This document shows, piece by piece, positions 18,999 through 27,228 of a DNA stretch of 34,321 nucleotides. The translations under genes were made by a program, and so were the position numbers. The notes beneath the pieces were generated by a model, which worked only from the letters and a program-made list of their open reading frames with translations, was not told the origin of the DNA and searched no databases. Each line of letters opens with the position of its first letter. Within the stretch, counting starts at the first letter, position 1. Source of the stretch: an uncultured Acidobacteriota bacterium (GTDB lineage: Bacteria > Acidobacteriota > Thermoanaerobaculia > UBA5066); the NCBI GenBank assembly GCA_937888435.1, contig CALAQS010000255.1, positions 1 to 34,321 of the forward strand, in the 5' to 3' direction.

Positions 18999-19210
18999 GA
19001 CTGGCCCGTTCCGGCATCCACCTGTTCGATGGTGAAAGGCGATCCATCGAGGCCTCGAACGGCTGATCCATGCCGGCCTTGACTCCCGTATGGGAAAAGG
19101 TTGATTCTGCGACATAATCTCGTTCTCACACACTTCCGGAATGTTCCACTTCGTCCCAAAGCCGAAGCGTCAATCCCACGAATCCGCAGAAACTCGAAGG
19201 AGGCACACAC

Positions 19211-19597
19211 ATGAACCGTCGCCAGTTCGCCAGCACCCTCGGAGCCGCCGTCGCCGGCATCGTCGCCGGCAAAGCCCTTCTCGCCGACGACAAGCCGGCC
19301 GAGAAAGACAAGAGCAACGACCACGTTTGCGCAGGCAAGAACGGCTGCAAAGGTCAGGGCGCCTGCGCCACGAAGGACAACACATGCGCCGGCCAGAACG
19401 GCTGCAAGGGCAAGGGCGGCTGCGCCTCGGCGTCGATGAAACACGACTGTTCGGGCAAGAACAAATGCAAGGGCCAGGGCGGCTGTAGCACGAAGGACCA
19501 CAAGTGCGCCGGCCAGAACGCCTGCAAGGGCAAGGGCGGCTGCGCGGTGCCGCTCAAGAAGAAGGCCGCACCCGCCGCCGCGCCGGCGGCCTACTGA
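19211..19597 (+). CDS. Cys-repeat bufferin-like RiPP precursor (BufA2-like) with Tat-like signal
   Basis: MNRRQFASTLGAAVAGIVAGKALLADD then four C-[AS]-G-[KQ]-N-x-C-K-G-[QK]-G-[GA]-C modules; AGGAGG ribosome-binding site; followed by DUF692 and DUF2063 genes. Confidence 0.8.
   Translation: MNRRQFASTLGAAVAGIVAGKALLADDKPAEKDKSNDHVCAGKNGCKGQGACATKDNTCAGQNGCKGKGGCASASMKHDCSGKNKCKGQGGCSTKDHKCAGQNACKGKGGCAVPLKKKAAPAAAPAAY
19328..19567 (+). repeat. Tandem duplication of a 120-nt (40-aa) unit inside the bufferin-like gene
   Basis: Cys codons 40/46/52/59/65/71 recur exactly 40 codons later at 80/86/92/99/105/111; the second halves of the two units differ by one base over about 40 nt (TGCGCCGGCCAGAACG[G/C]CTGCAAGGGCAAGGGCGGCTGCGC). 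Confidence 0.85.
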
Positions 19598-19608
19598 CCC
19601 CCTTCCCC

Positions 19609-20481
19609 ATGGGAGACCGGTTCGGATTGCCCGACCTCGGCGTGGGGGTCGGGCTCCGCACGGTCCACTTCGGTCACGTCCTCTCGAAGGCGCCCGAGGT
19701 GGACTTCTTCGAGGCCCTCACCGAGAACTTCCTCGACACGGGCGGGCGCCCGCGCCACATCCTCGACCGCGTCTCCGAACGCTATCCGGTCGTGCTCCAT
19801 GGCGTCTCGATGTCCATCGGAGGGACCGACCCTCTCGATCTGGGCTACCTGAAGAAGGTCAAAGCGCTCGCCGTGCGCACGAACGCGCGGTGGGTGTCGG
19901 ACCATCTCTGCTTCACGGGGGTTTCGGGGCGCAACACCCACGACCTGCTCCCCCTGCCGTACAACGAGGAGACGTTGCGCCACGTCGTCTCCCGCGTGAA
20001 GCAGGCATCCGAAGTGCTCGGGCAGCCTCTTGTCCTCGAGAACCCGTCTTCCTACCTGGAATTCCGCTCCTCGACGATGTCCGAAGCCGCGTTTTTCGCG
20101 CGCCTCCTGGTAGACGCCGACTGCGGGATGCTGCTCGACGTGAACAACGTCTACGTGAGCTCCGTGAACCACGGCTTCGATCCCATCATCTACCTCGACG
20201 CGCTGCCGGCGGACCGCGTCGTGCAGTACCACCTCGCCGGGCACACCGACAAGGGCACACACCTCCTCGACACACACAGCGCGCCCATGGTGAAGGACGT
20301 CTGGAAGCTCTACGCGCACGCGATCGCCCGCACGGGGCCGCGTGCCACGCTCTACGAATGGGACGAGGACATCCCGGACTTCGCGACCGTCCACGGCGAG
20401 GCGAAAAAGGCCCTAAAGTATCGCCCGCCGCTCGCGAGCGAATCCCGGGTCGACGCTCCGCGGCGGCCCGCCCGTGCCTGA
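19609..20481 (+). CDS. bufB: DUF692 / MNIO-family maturase (BufB-like)
   Basis: GVGVGLRTVHFGHVL...DFFEALTENFLDTGG...VVLHGVSMSIGGTDPL...VSDHLCFTG...LLDVNNVYVSSVNHGFDP...YHLAGHTDKG...DTHSAPM...YEWDEDIPDF. Confidence 0.9.
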   Translation: MGDRFGLPDLGVGVGLRTVHFGHVLSKAPEVDFFEALTENFLDTGGRPRHILDRVSERYPVVLHGVSMSIGGTDPLDLGYLKKVKALAVRTNARWVSDHLCFTGVSGRNTHDLLPLPYNEETLRHVVSRVKQASEVLGQPLVLENPSSYLEFRSSTMSEAAFFARLLVDADCGMLLDVNNVYVSSVNHGFDPIIYLDALPADRVVQYHLAGHTDKGTHLLDTHSAPMVKDVWKLYAHAIARTGPRATLYEWDEDIPDFATVHGEAKKALKYRPPLASESRVDAPRRPARA

Positions 20482-21289
20482 GTTGCCGCGCCTCGAGCGC
20501 TGGATGCAGGCCGTGATCGTCCATCCGGGCGCCGTGGAGAAGGCCGTTCGCGCCCGTTCCGCGGCGCGCCACATGAAGGCTGCCGAGGCGCGCCGTGCGA
20601 TCCTGCCTTCGAAGACGATGGCGCCGCTCGAGCGGCTCGCGGTCTACCAGGGGATGTACCCGCTGCGCATGCGCGACGCCCTCGAGGCCGACTATCCCGG
20701 TCTCGCGGCGTTCCTCGGACACGAGCGCTTTTTCGATTTCGTCCTCGCGTACGTCGCGGTCCATCCCTCCCGCAGCTACACGTTCGCCCGCCTCGGCGAC
20801 CACGTGCCCGAGTTCCTCCGAAGAACCCGCCGCTTTGGGCCCTCGCCTTTCCTCTACGACCTCGCGCGCCTCGAGCGCGCGGTCACCGAGGTCTTCGAAG
20901 TCGACGAGGAGGGCTCGGAACGCCCGTCACGTCCTCCCCGCCACGTCGCCGAGGACTGGGAGTCGCGCCGCTTCGCCACCCCTCCGACACTTCGCCTTCT
21001 GGCGTTCCGCCACGCCGCGGGCGCCGCGCTCGACGCGCTGAAGGCGGGGAAACGTCCGGAGACCCGCCCGCACGCGACGTGGGCGGCGCTGCACCGCCGC
21101 CGTTATTCCGTCTACCGTCTGGACCTGACGCGGGAGGAATTCCACCTCCTCGGGGCGCTCGCAAAGGGACGGACGCTCGGGGCGGCGCTTCGCGCGGCCG
21201 CCCGCGCGTGCGGAAAACCGCTCTCGCCCCGCGCCGTCACGCGCGCGTTTCGCATCTTCACCGCGGAAGGGCTTCTGCGCGAAGGTTGA
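20474..21289 (+). CDS. bufC: DUF2063 family protein (BufC-like partner of the MNIO)
   Basis: LERLAVYQGMYPLRMRDALEADYPGLAAFLGHERFFDFVLAYVAVHPSRSYTFARLGDHVPEFL; GTG start overlapping bufB. Confidence 0.85.
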   Translation: MPELPRLERWMQAVIVHPGAVEKAVRARSAARHMKAAEARRAILPSKTMAPLERLAVYQGMYPLRMRDALEADYPGLAAFLGHERFFDFVLAYVAVHPSRSYTFARLGDHVPEFLRRTRRFGPSPFLYDLARLERAVTEVFEVDEEGSERPSRPPRHVAEDWESRRFATPPTLRLLAFRHAAGAALDALKAGKRPETRPHATWAALHRRRYSVYRLDLTREEFHLLGALAKGRTLGAALRAAARACGKPLSPRAVTRAFRIFTAEGLLREG

Positions 21290-21290
21290 G

Positions 21291-21302
21291 GGGCGATCGC
21301 CC
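21291..21302. terminator. Possible terminator hairpin between convergent genes
   Basis: Perfect palindrome GGGCGATCGCCC immediately after the bufC stop and at the CDGSH gene stop; no U-tract. Confidence 0.25.
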
Positions 21303-21535
21303 TAAGGCTTCGGAGCCCGGGGCGGCAGATCGCACGCCGGCGGGTCCGACTGGAAGCCCACCTTGTTGTGCGTGCCGTCGCAGAACGGCTTGCTCGCGGA
21401 TTGGCCGCACCGGCAAAGGGCGATCGTCGCGCGGCCGCCGAGGCCGAACGCTTTCTCCGCGCCGTCCACGAGGCCGATCTCCCCGCTCACGAGGAGCGGG
21501 CCGTTGGGCTTCACCAGAATCTTCACGTCGCTCAT
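21302..21535 (-). CDS. CDGSH-type iron-sulfur domain protein
   Basis: 77 aa with CRCGQSASKPFCDGTH matching the C-x-C-x(n)-C-D-G-[ST]-H signature. Confidence 0.9.
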   Translation of the reverse strand: MSDVKILVKPNGPLLVSGEIGLVDGAEKAFGLGGRATIALCRCGQSASKPFCDGTHNKVGFQSDPPACDLPPRAPKP

Positions 21536-21544
21536 GTCATCACC

Positions 21545-22054
21545 TCAATGCGCCTTCTTCTCGAGATCGAGGAAGCGCTTCTTCGCGGTCTTCAGGAACT
21601 CGAACGACTTTCCCCTGCCTTCCCAACCTTCGAGCGTCACGTTCGCCGCGAGGCCCGGGCGCGACACGACGAGGGTCGGAAATCCGCGCAACCGATAGCG
21701 GTCCGCGAGCGCCACCATCTCGGGCGAGTTGCGCCCGGTCTCGCGCTCGCGATCCGCCACTTCGATCGGCACGAAATCCTTCTCGATCTGCGCGGCCATC
21801 TCCGGTACTGCAAAGACCTGCCCTGCGAGCAGCCGGCACGGCCCGCACCAGGCGGCCGTGAAGAAGTAGAGCGCGGGCTTTCCGCTCTTCTTCGCCTCGG
21901 CGTCCCCTGAAGCGATCGAGCGCCATCTGATCGACATCTTGCCGGGCGCGGGCTTCGAGGCGCTCGTGTCCGAGCGCGACGGGCCCGGAAGGGCGAGAAG
22001 AATCGCGAAGAGGGCGGCGGCGAACGGAGGAAAGGATCGTGGCATACGCATCAT
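21545..22054 (-). CDS. Secreted thioredoxin-like protein
   Basis: Signal peptide; ALYFFTAAWCGPCRLLAGQVF active site; RYRLRGFPTLVV cis-Pro motif. Confidence 0.85.
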   Translation of the reverse strand: MMRMPRSFPPFAAALFAILLALPGPSRSDTSASKPAPGKMSIRWRSIASGDAEAKKSGKPALYFFTAAWCGPCRLLAGQVFAVPEMAAQIEKDFVPIEVADRERETGRNSPEMVALADRYRLRGFPTLVVSRPGLAANVTLEGWEGRGKSFEFLKTAKKRFLDLEKKAH

Positions 22055-22075
22055 TTCGATCTTAGCAGCGGCGAA

Positions 22076-24061
22076 TCACTCACGCGCGGCGGAGACGCGC
22101 ATAGGGGCGTCGGGAAGATCCGAGAGGAAAGCGCGCAGAGAACGCGGCCACTCGGACGGGGGACGCGTGAGCGCCTGCCTGAGCGTGATCGTCCGGATGC
22201 CGCGCGCCGCCTCGGAGAGGAGGGCGGCGGCCACTTCGTCCTGACCGGCATCGCGCGCCGCGAGCGCCCGGACGAGGGCGAGAACGGGAGCGTTGAAGAC
22301 CCGCTCGGGCAGCGAGTCGAGGAACGCGCGCGTGTCGCCCGTCCGCCCCGACAGTCTCAGCGCTTCGGCCCGCAGGGCGGCCGTGTAGGCCGAAGGCGAA
22401 ACGTCAAAAAGCCTCTCGGCGAGGCGGGAGGCGCGCTCCGGGCGAGCGATGTCCAGGTTTCGCAGCGTCTGGTCCGCCAGCCCCGCGACCCACGCGGTGT
22501 TGTACGTGCCGGGCCGTTCACCGTCTGGCCGCTCGAAGCACATGAAGAGATGCGGCCACCGGAACTTCGATGCGAGATACCTCACGAGCGGGGTCTGAGT
22601 CGTGATCTGCGGCGAGTCGGCCAGAAGGAGCGGAATCGCGTCGGGGCTCGTCGCGAGCCACGGAGGCGAAGACAGGCGGCGCCGGCGAGCGTCGTCGTCA
22701 TGCTCCGCGAGGCGGTTCGCGAGAAGAAACGGATGAATCCGGAACGCCGAGAAGGCTGGGTCCGACGCCGCGGGCACGTATCGGGGTAGCCAGTACATCC
22801 CCTCACGGCTCTCGGGCGGGCGAAAGGAAGGCGGGTATTCCTCGTACAGCGCGCGCGAGACGCGCGCGAGCCCCGTGGACGAAACGTAGTAGAACGTGGC
22901 CGCCTCGGCCTGAAACGTCCCGAGCGCATTCACGACGGTGCCGAGAATGACGAGTACGACGGCGGCGGCACGCCGCGCGGGCGTCCCCGCGGCTGCGCCC
23001 GCGGCGGACGCGAGAAGCGGCACGAGCGGGACCAGGAAGCGCGGCCCCCAGCCCCCGCTCCCGTCCCACGCCCACCAGGCCGAATACAGCGCGAGAAGGC
23101 CGGCGGCGAGCGCGAGTGTCGAGACCGCGGCGCCGCGTGTCTCCCGCCCGCGGACGAGCGCAACGAGCCCGACGGCGGCGAGGAGGCCCAGCGGGAAGTA
23201 GAGAAAGAGCCCCTTGTTCGGACCCACGAGGAGGCGCCAGGCCCCGTCGAGAGGCGGATGCGAAAAGTACTGCCCGCGTGCATAGGACGAGAACGGACGG
23301 CCGAAGCGAACGACCTCGAAGGCGAGCATTGCCGCGATCGGTATGGCGATGCCCGCGATGGCTGCGGCCCATGCCCGCACCCTCTCGCGCGCGAGAGGCC
23401 ACACTCCGGCGAGAAGCGGCAGAAGCGCGAGCGGGACGAAAAGGAGATTCACGACCTTCGTGAGGGCGAAAAAGCCGGCGCAAAACCCCGCGGCGAAGGC
23501 GAGGCCGAGCGCCGACCGTCCTTCCGCCTGGCTCGCGCGGGTCGCGAACATCACGGCGAACACGAGACAGACCGCTTGCAGCGGCTCGGTGAATCCGCAC
23601 GCCGTGTACGGCCAGAGAGGCGAAGCGAGCGCAGTCCCGAACACGGCGAGCCCCTGGCCGAAGAGGCCCGCGCCGAGCGTCTTCGCGAGGAGGCCGGCCC
23701 CCGCAGCCGCCGCCGTCACGAGGAGGACCTGCAGGAGAACGAACAGCGTTTGCGACGTGCGCGCGCCGAAACGCGCCTCCCACGGGCCCGCTACGAGGGC
23801 GAACGGCACCTCGAGCAGCGGAAGCCCCATGCCGTAGGGCGACACCGCGTCGCCCGCCGGCCGCGGGATGGCGAACGTCTGTCCGCGCGCGATCCCAAGC
23901 TCGAAGGTCTCAGCGATCGAGATCGCGGTGTAGAGCATCTGCTGCTCGTCGCTGACGGTCCCGAACGTGCGCTCTTCGGCCGTCGCCGCGAGCAGGAGAA
24001 AGGCGGCGAGGACCGAAAGGCCGAGCGCCCGCGGGGCCCTGTTCAGGAGCGAGAGGGCCAT
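22076..24061 (-). CDS. Polytopic membrane protein, possible GT-C type glycosyltransferase with C-terminal repeat-like region
   Basis: Many TM segments; WPYTACGFTEPLQAV, GPNKGLFLYFPLG, WWAWDGSGGWGPRFLVPLVPLL; ATG at 24061. Confidence 0.55.
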   Translation of the reverse strand: MALSLLNRAPRALGLSVLAAFLLLAATAEERTFGTVSDEQQMLYTAISIAETFELGIARGQTFAIPRPAGDAVSPYGMGLPLLEVPFALVAGPWEARFGARTSQTLFVLLQVLLVTAAAAGAGLLAKTLGAGLFGQGLAVFGTALASPLWPYTACGFTEPLQAVCLVFAVMFATRASQAEGRSALGLAFAAGFCAGFFALTKVVNLLFVPLALLPLLAGVWPLARERVRAWAAAIAGIAIPIAAMLAFEVVRFGRPFSSYARGQYFSHPPLDGAWRLLVGPNKGLFLYFPLGLLAAVGLVALVRGRETRGAAVSTLALAAGLLALYSAWWAWDGSGGWGPRFLVPLVPLLASAAGAAAGTPARRAAAVVLVILGTVVNALGTFQAEAATFYYVSSTGLARVSRALYEEYPPSFRPPESREGMYWLPRYVPAASDPAFSAFRIHPFLLANRLAEHDDDARRRRLSSPPWLATSPDAIPLLLADSPQITTQTPLVRYLASKFRWPHLFMCFERPDGERPGTYNTAWVAGLADQTLRNLDIARPERASRLAERLFDVSPSAYTAALRAEALRLSGRTGDTRAFLDSLPERVFNAPVLALVRALAARDAGQDEVAAALLSEAARGIRTITLRQALTRPPSEWPRSLRAFLSDLPDAPMRVSAARE

Positions 24062-24636
24062 CGGGCCGGCACCTGACGTTCCGATCCGGCGAGGGCGCGC
24101 CGAACCGCGGCGTCGGGCTCGGTCTCCACCGTGAAATACTCGGCGCCGTCCCGGGCGAATCCCTGGTCCGCGACATGCCGAAGGGCGGTTAGAAGAGAGT
24201 CGAAGTAGCCGGAGCCGTTGAAGAGGACGATCGGCCGTGAATGGTGGCCGAGCTGGCGCCAGGTCACGATCTCGAAGAACTCGTCGAGAGTGCCGAACCC
24301 CCCGGCGAGCGCGAGGAAGCCGGCAGCCACCTCCGACATTCGCGCCTTGCGCTCGTGCATCGTTGCGACGACCTCGAGATGCGTGAGGCCGCCGTGCGCG
24401 ATCTCCTTTTCCGCGAGGCCCGCCGGGATGACGCCGTAGACGGGCGCGCCCTCCTCGAGCGCCGCGTCCGCGAGGATGCCCATGAGCCCGACGCGCCCGC
24501 CGCCATACACGAGGCCCGCACCGGCGCGAGCGATCGCGCGCCCGACGGCCGCCGCGTCGTCTGCGTGAACGGGCGAGAGGCCGGTGCGCGCGCCGCAGAA
24601 AACGGCGAGCAGGGGACGGTCGAATGTCATCGGCAT
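24043..24636 (-). CDS. LOG/TIGR00730-like nucleotide 5'-monophosphate phosphoribohydrolase
   Basis: LAVFCGARTG...GAGLVYGGGRVGLMGILADAALEEGAPVYGVIP...MHERKARM...ALAGGFGTLDEFFEIVTW. Confidence 0.88.
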   Translation of the reverse strand: MPMTFDRPLLAVFCGARTGLSPVHADDAAAVGRAIARAGAGLVYGGGRVGLMGILADAALEEGAPVYGVIPAGLAEKEIAHGGLTHLEVVATMHERKARMSEVAAGFLALAGGFGTLDEFFEIVTWRQLGHHSRPIVLFNGSGYFDSLLTALRHVADQGFARDGAEYFTVETEPDAAVRRALAGSERQVPARWPSRS

Positions 24637-24683
24637 TCCGGAATGATGCCCGAACGCCCAACGGGGCTGTTAAGGTCGCCGTC

Positions 24684-25256
24684 GTGCGCCGGTCCGTGCC
24701 GCTCGATCGCGCCCGTGCAACCCTTCGCGACGCGCTGCTCCGGCACGTTCCGGTGGACGCACGCGAGGAGCGGCACCAGAACGCGATTCTCCGTCTCGTC
24801 GAGACGGAGACGGCCTGCTTCTCGCGCCACACGTTCGCTCCCGGTCACATCACCGGCAGCGCTTTCGTGGTCTGCCGTTCCACCGGCAAGGTCCTGCTTC
24901 ACCATCACCGGCGGCTGAACGCGTGGCTGCAGCTCGGAGGGCATGACGACGGAGAATACGACCCGCGCGCCACCGCGCTGCGGGAGGCGGCGGAGGAATC
25001 GGGGCTGAAGGACCTCACGCTCCTAAAGGACGAGATCCTCGACGTCGACGTCCACGACATCCCCGCCGGCAAGGGCGAACCGCCCCATCTCCATTACGAC
25101 GTGCGCTACGCGCTCGCGACCGCAACGCCCGGGGACATCCATCGCGATGCCGCCGAGTCCGTCGACCTCCGCTGGTTCACGCTCGGCGAGGCGGCCGAGA
25201 GAATGAACGAGCCGGGAGGGCGGCGAGCGCTGGCACGCGTGGCGAAACTGCTTTGA
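24684..25256 (+). CDS. NUDIX hydrolase
   Basis: GGHDDGEYDPRATALREAAEESGL Nudix box; start may be 24624 or 24684. Confidence 0.85.
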   Translation: MRRSVPLDRARATLRDALLRHVPVDAREERHQNAILRLVETETACFSRHTFAPGHITGSAFVVCRSTGKVLLHHHRRLNAWLQLGGHDDGEYDPRATALREAAEESGLKDLTLLKDEILDVDVHDIPAGKGEPPHLHYDVRYALATATPGDIHRDAAESVDLRWFTLGEAAERMNEPGGRRALARVAKLL

Positions 25257-25312
25257 GCCACGCGGCCATGAGGCGCCCTTCACGCGGCGCTTCGCCGACG
25301 GCCTAGCCCTAT

Positions 25313-27166
25313 TTACCCTCTAAGAGAATCCCCGGGTCTTTCTCCCGAGGCCGTTCCCTCTTCCGCCTCTCCGTACATGCGGTCGATGACGTCCCGGTAC
25401 TTCTCGGCGACCACGCGGCGCTTGATCTTCATCGTGGGAGTCAGCTCGCCGCCCTCGATCGTGAAGTCGTCCGTGAGAAGCGTGAAAGCGCGGATCTGCC
25501 GCTCGTGGGGCTCGTCGCCGTTGAGGATGTCGATCGCCTGCTTCACGAGCGAGAGGACCTTCGGATTCTTCACGAGCGTGTCGCGATCCCGGAATTTCAC
25601 GCCGGACGAGAGCGCCCAGGTCTCGAGCTTCTCGAAGTCCGGCACGATCAGCGCCGACAGGAACTTCCGCCGGTCGCCAATGAGAATTGCTGACGCGACG
25701 TACCGCACCGACCTCAGCGCGGCCTCGATCGGCGCGGGAGCGATGTTCTTTCCGTATGCGTTGATGAGGATCTCCTTCTTGCGGTCGGTGAGCGTCAGGA
25801 ACCCGTCCGCGTCGAAGGAGCCGATGTCACCCGTGAGGAACCAGCCTTCGGCATCGAAGACGCTTGCCGTCTCGTCGGGCTTCCGCCAGTAACCGCCCTC
25901 CATCACGTTCGGGCCCTTTGCGAGAACCTCGCCGTCCGAGGCGAGCCGCAGCGTGACGCCGGGAATCGCGCGACCGACCGTGCCGAGGCGCCACTCGCCC
26001 GGGCGGTTGCACGAGAGGACGGGGCTCGTCTCCGTGAGACCGTAGCCTTCGTACACCTCGATACCCGCCGCCCAGAAAAATTCGGCGACGTCGCGGGAAA
26101 GCGGCGCGCCGCCCGAGATCGCGAAGCGAAAGCGGCCTCCGAGCCGGGCCTTGATCTTTCCGAAGACGAGCCGATCGGCGAGCGCGACCTTGAGCCTCAG
26201 GAAGAGCCCCGGCGCCTTCCCCGCCCCGACGACCGCGAGACGGCGGACACCGGTCTTCACGCCCCAGGAAAAGATCGCGCGGCGCAGGGCCGGAGCCCTC
26301 TCCACGGCCGTCTGGACGCGCATGAGCATCTTCTCGTACACGCGCGGCACCGCGGCGAAACAATGCGGCTTGACCTCGATGAAGTTCTCCGAGAGGTTTT
26401 CGATCGACTCCGCGTACGTGATGGTGGCGGCTCGCGAGAAGAAGAGATAGTCGACGATCCGCTCGAACACGTGCGCCAGAGGCAGGAAGGACAGGGCGCT
26501 CGTGTCACTCGTCACGTCGAAGAACGCCGAGCATGCGGCGACGTTCGACACGAGGTTCTCATGTGTCAGAACCGCCCCCTTCGGCTCACCCGTGGTTCCG
26601 GACGTGTAGATCATCGTCGCGAGATCACCCGGAAGGATCGACGACGCGCGCTCCTCGAAGGCGCCCGGGTCCGCGCGCAGGGCCGCGAGGCCCTTCTGGA
26701 CCACGGTGGCGAAAGGTGTGGCCTTCCCCGCGCTCCACGGCACATGGTCGAGAACGAGCACGTGCTTGAGCTCGGGGCAGCGGTCGCGGACGTCGACAAC
26801 CTTCTGGAGCTCGACCGCGCTCGAGACGACGACGACCTTCGCGAGCGAATCCCGCAGGATGTACTCGACCTGGGGCGCGAGGTAGCTCGTGTAGATCGGC
26901 ACGCTGAGCGCGCCGAGGGAAAGCGTCGCGAAGTCCGCCATCGGCCACTCGGGCCGGTTCTCCGAAAGAATCGCGACGCGGTCGTCCCGATCGACGCCGA
27001 GGAGCGCGAGCCCCAGGGCGAGGCCCTGGGTGTGCTCTCCGAAGTCCGTAGCGGAAAGAGGCGTCCAGGCCTCGCCGGTCTTCGAGACGAGGAGCTCCGC
27101 CTTGCCGCTCCCGGCGGCAAAGCGAAAGTAGTCCAGCAGAGTTTTCGCGGGAAGCGGTTCGAGCAC
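25313..27166 (-). CDS. Long-chain fatty-acid-CoA ligase (AMP-forming)
   Basis: MIYTSGTTGEPKGAVLTHENLVSN, GYGLTETSPVLSCN, GWFLTGDIGSFDADGFLTLTDRKKEILINAYGKNIAP. Confidence 0.92.
   Translation of the reverse strand: MLEPLPAKTLLDYFRFAAGSGKAELLVSKTGEAWTPLSATDFGEHTQGLALGLALLGVDRDDRVAILSENRPEWPMADFATLSLGALSVPIYTSYLAPQVEYILRDSLAKVVVVSSAVELQKVVDVRDRCPELKHVLVLDHVPWSAGKATPFATVVQKGLAALRADPGAFEERASSILPGDLATMIYTSGTTGEPKGAVLTHENLVSNVAACSAFFDVTSDTSALSFLPLAHVFERIVDYLFFSRAATITYAESIENLSENFIEVKPHCFAAVPRVYEKMLMRVQTAVERAPALRRAIFSWGVKTGVRRLAVVGAGKAPGLFLRLKVALADRLVFGKIKARLGGRFRFAISGGAPLSRDVAEFFWAAGIEVYEGYGLTETSPVLSCNRPGEWRLGTVGRAIPGVTLRLASDGEVLAKGPNVMEGGYWRKPDETASVFDAEGWFLTGDIGSFDADGFLTLTDRKKEILINAYGKNIAPAPIEAALRSVRYVASAILIGDRRKFLSALIVPDFEKLETWALSSGVKFRDRDTLVKNPKVLSLVKQAIDILNGDEPHERQIRAFTLLTDDFTIEGGELTPTMKIKRRVVAEKYRDVIDRMYGEAEEGTASGERPGDSLRG
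25316..25331 (-). repeat. Dispersed AT-rich repeat, copy E: GGATTCTCTTAGAGGG on minus strand
   Basis: Two paired changes (T to C and A to G) preserve the palindromic core CTCTTAGAG; spans the last codons of the acyl-CoA ligase. Confidence 0.6.
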
Positions 27167-27228
27167 GATCTGTCCGAGCCATTATGCCGGAGAGGGCCGG
27201 CGCTCGGCGGCGGGTCCGGAGAAGGGCT

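Noticed and set aside
19079-19118. TTGACT/TTGATT and CATAAT boxes as a sigma70 promoter for the bufferin operon
   Set aside because: Spacings (28 bp from TTGACT, 6 bp from TTGATT) do not fit; left unassigned.
21079-21861. 260-aa plus-strand ORF across bufC, CDGSH and thioredoxin genes
   Set aside because: Alternate frame crossing three supported genes; Arg/Ser/Pro-rich artefact.
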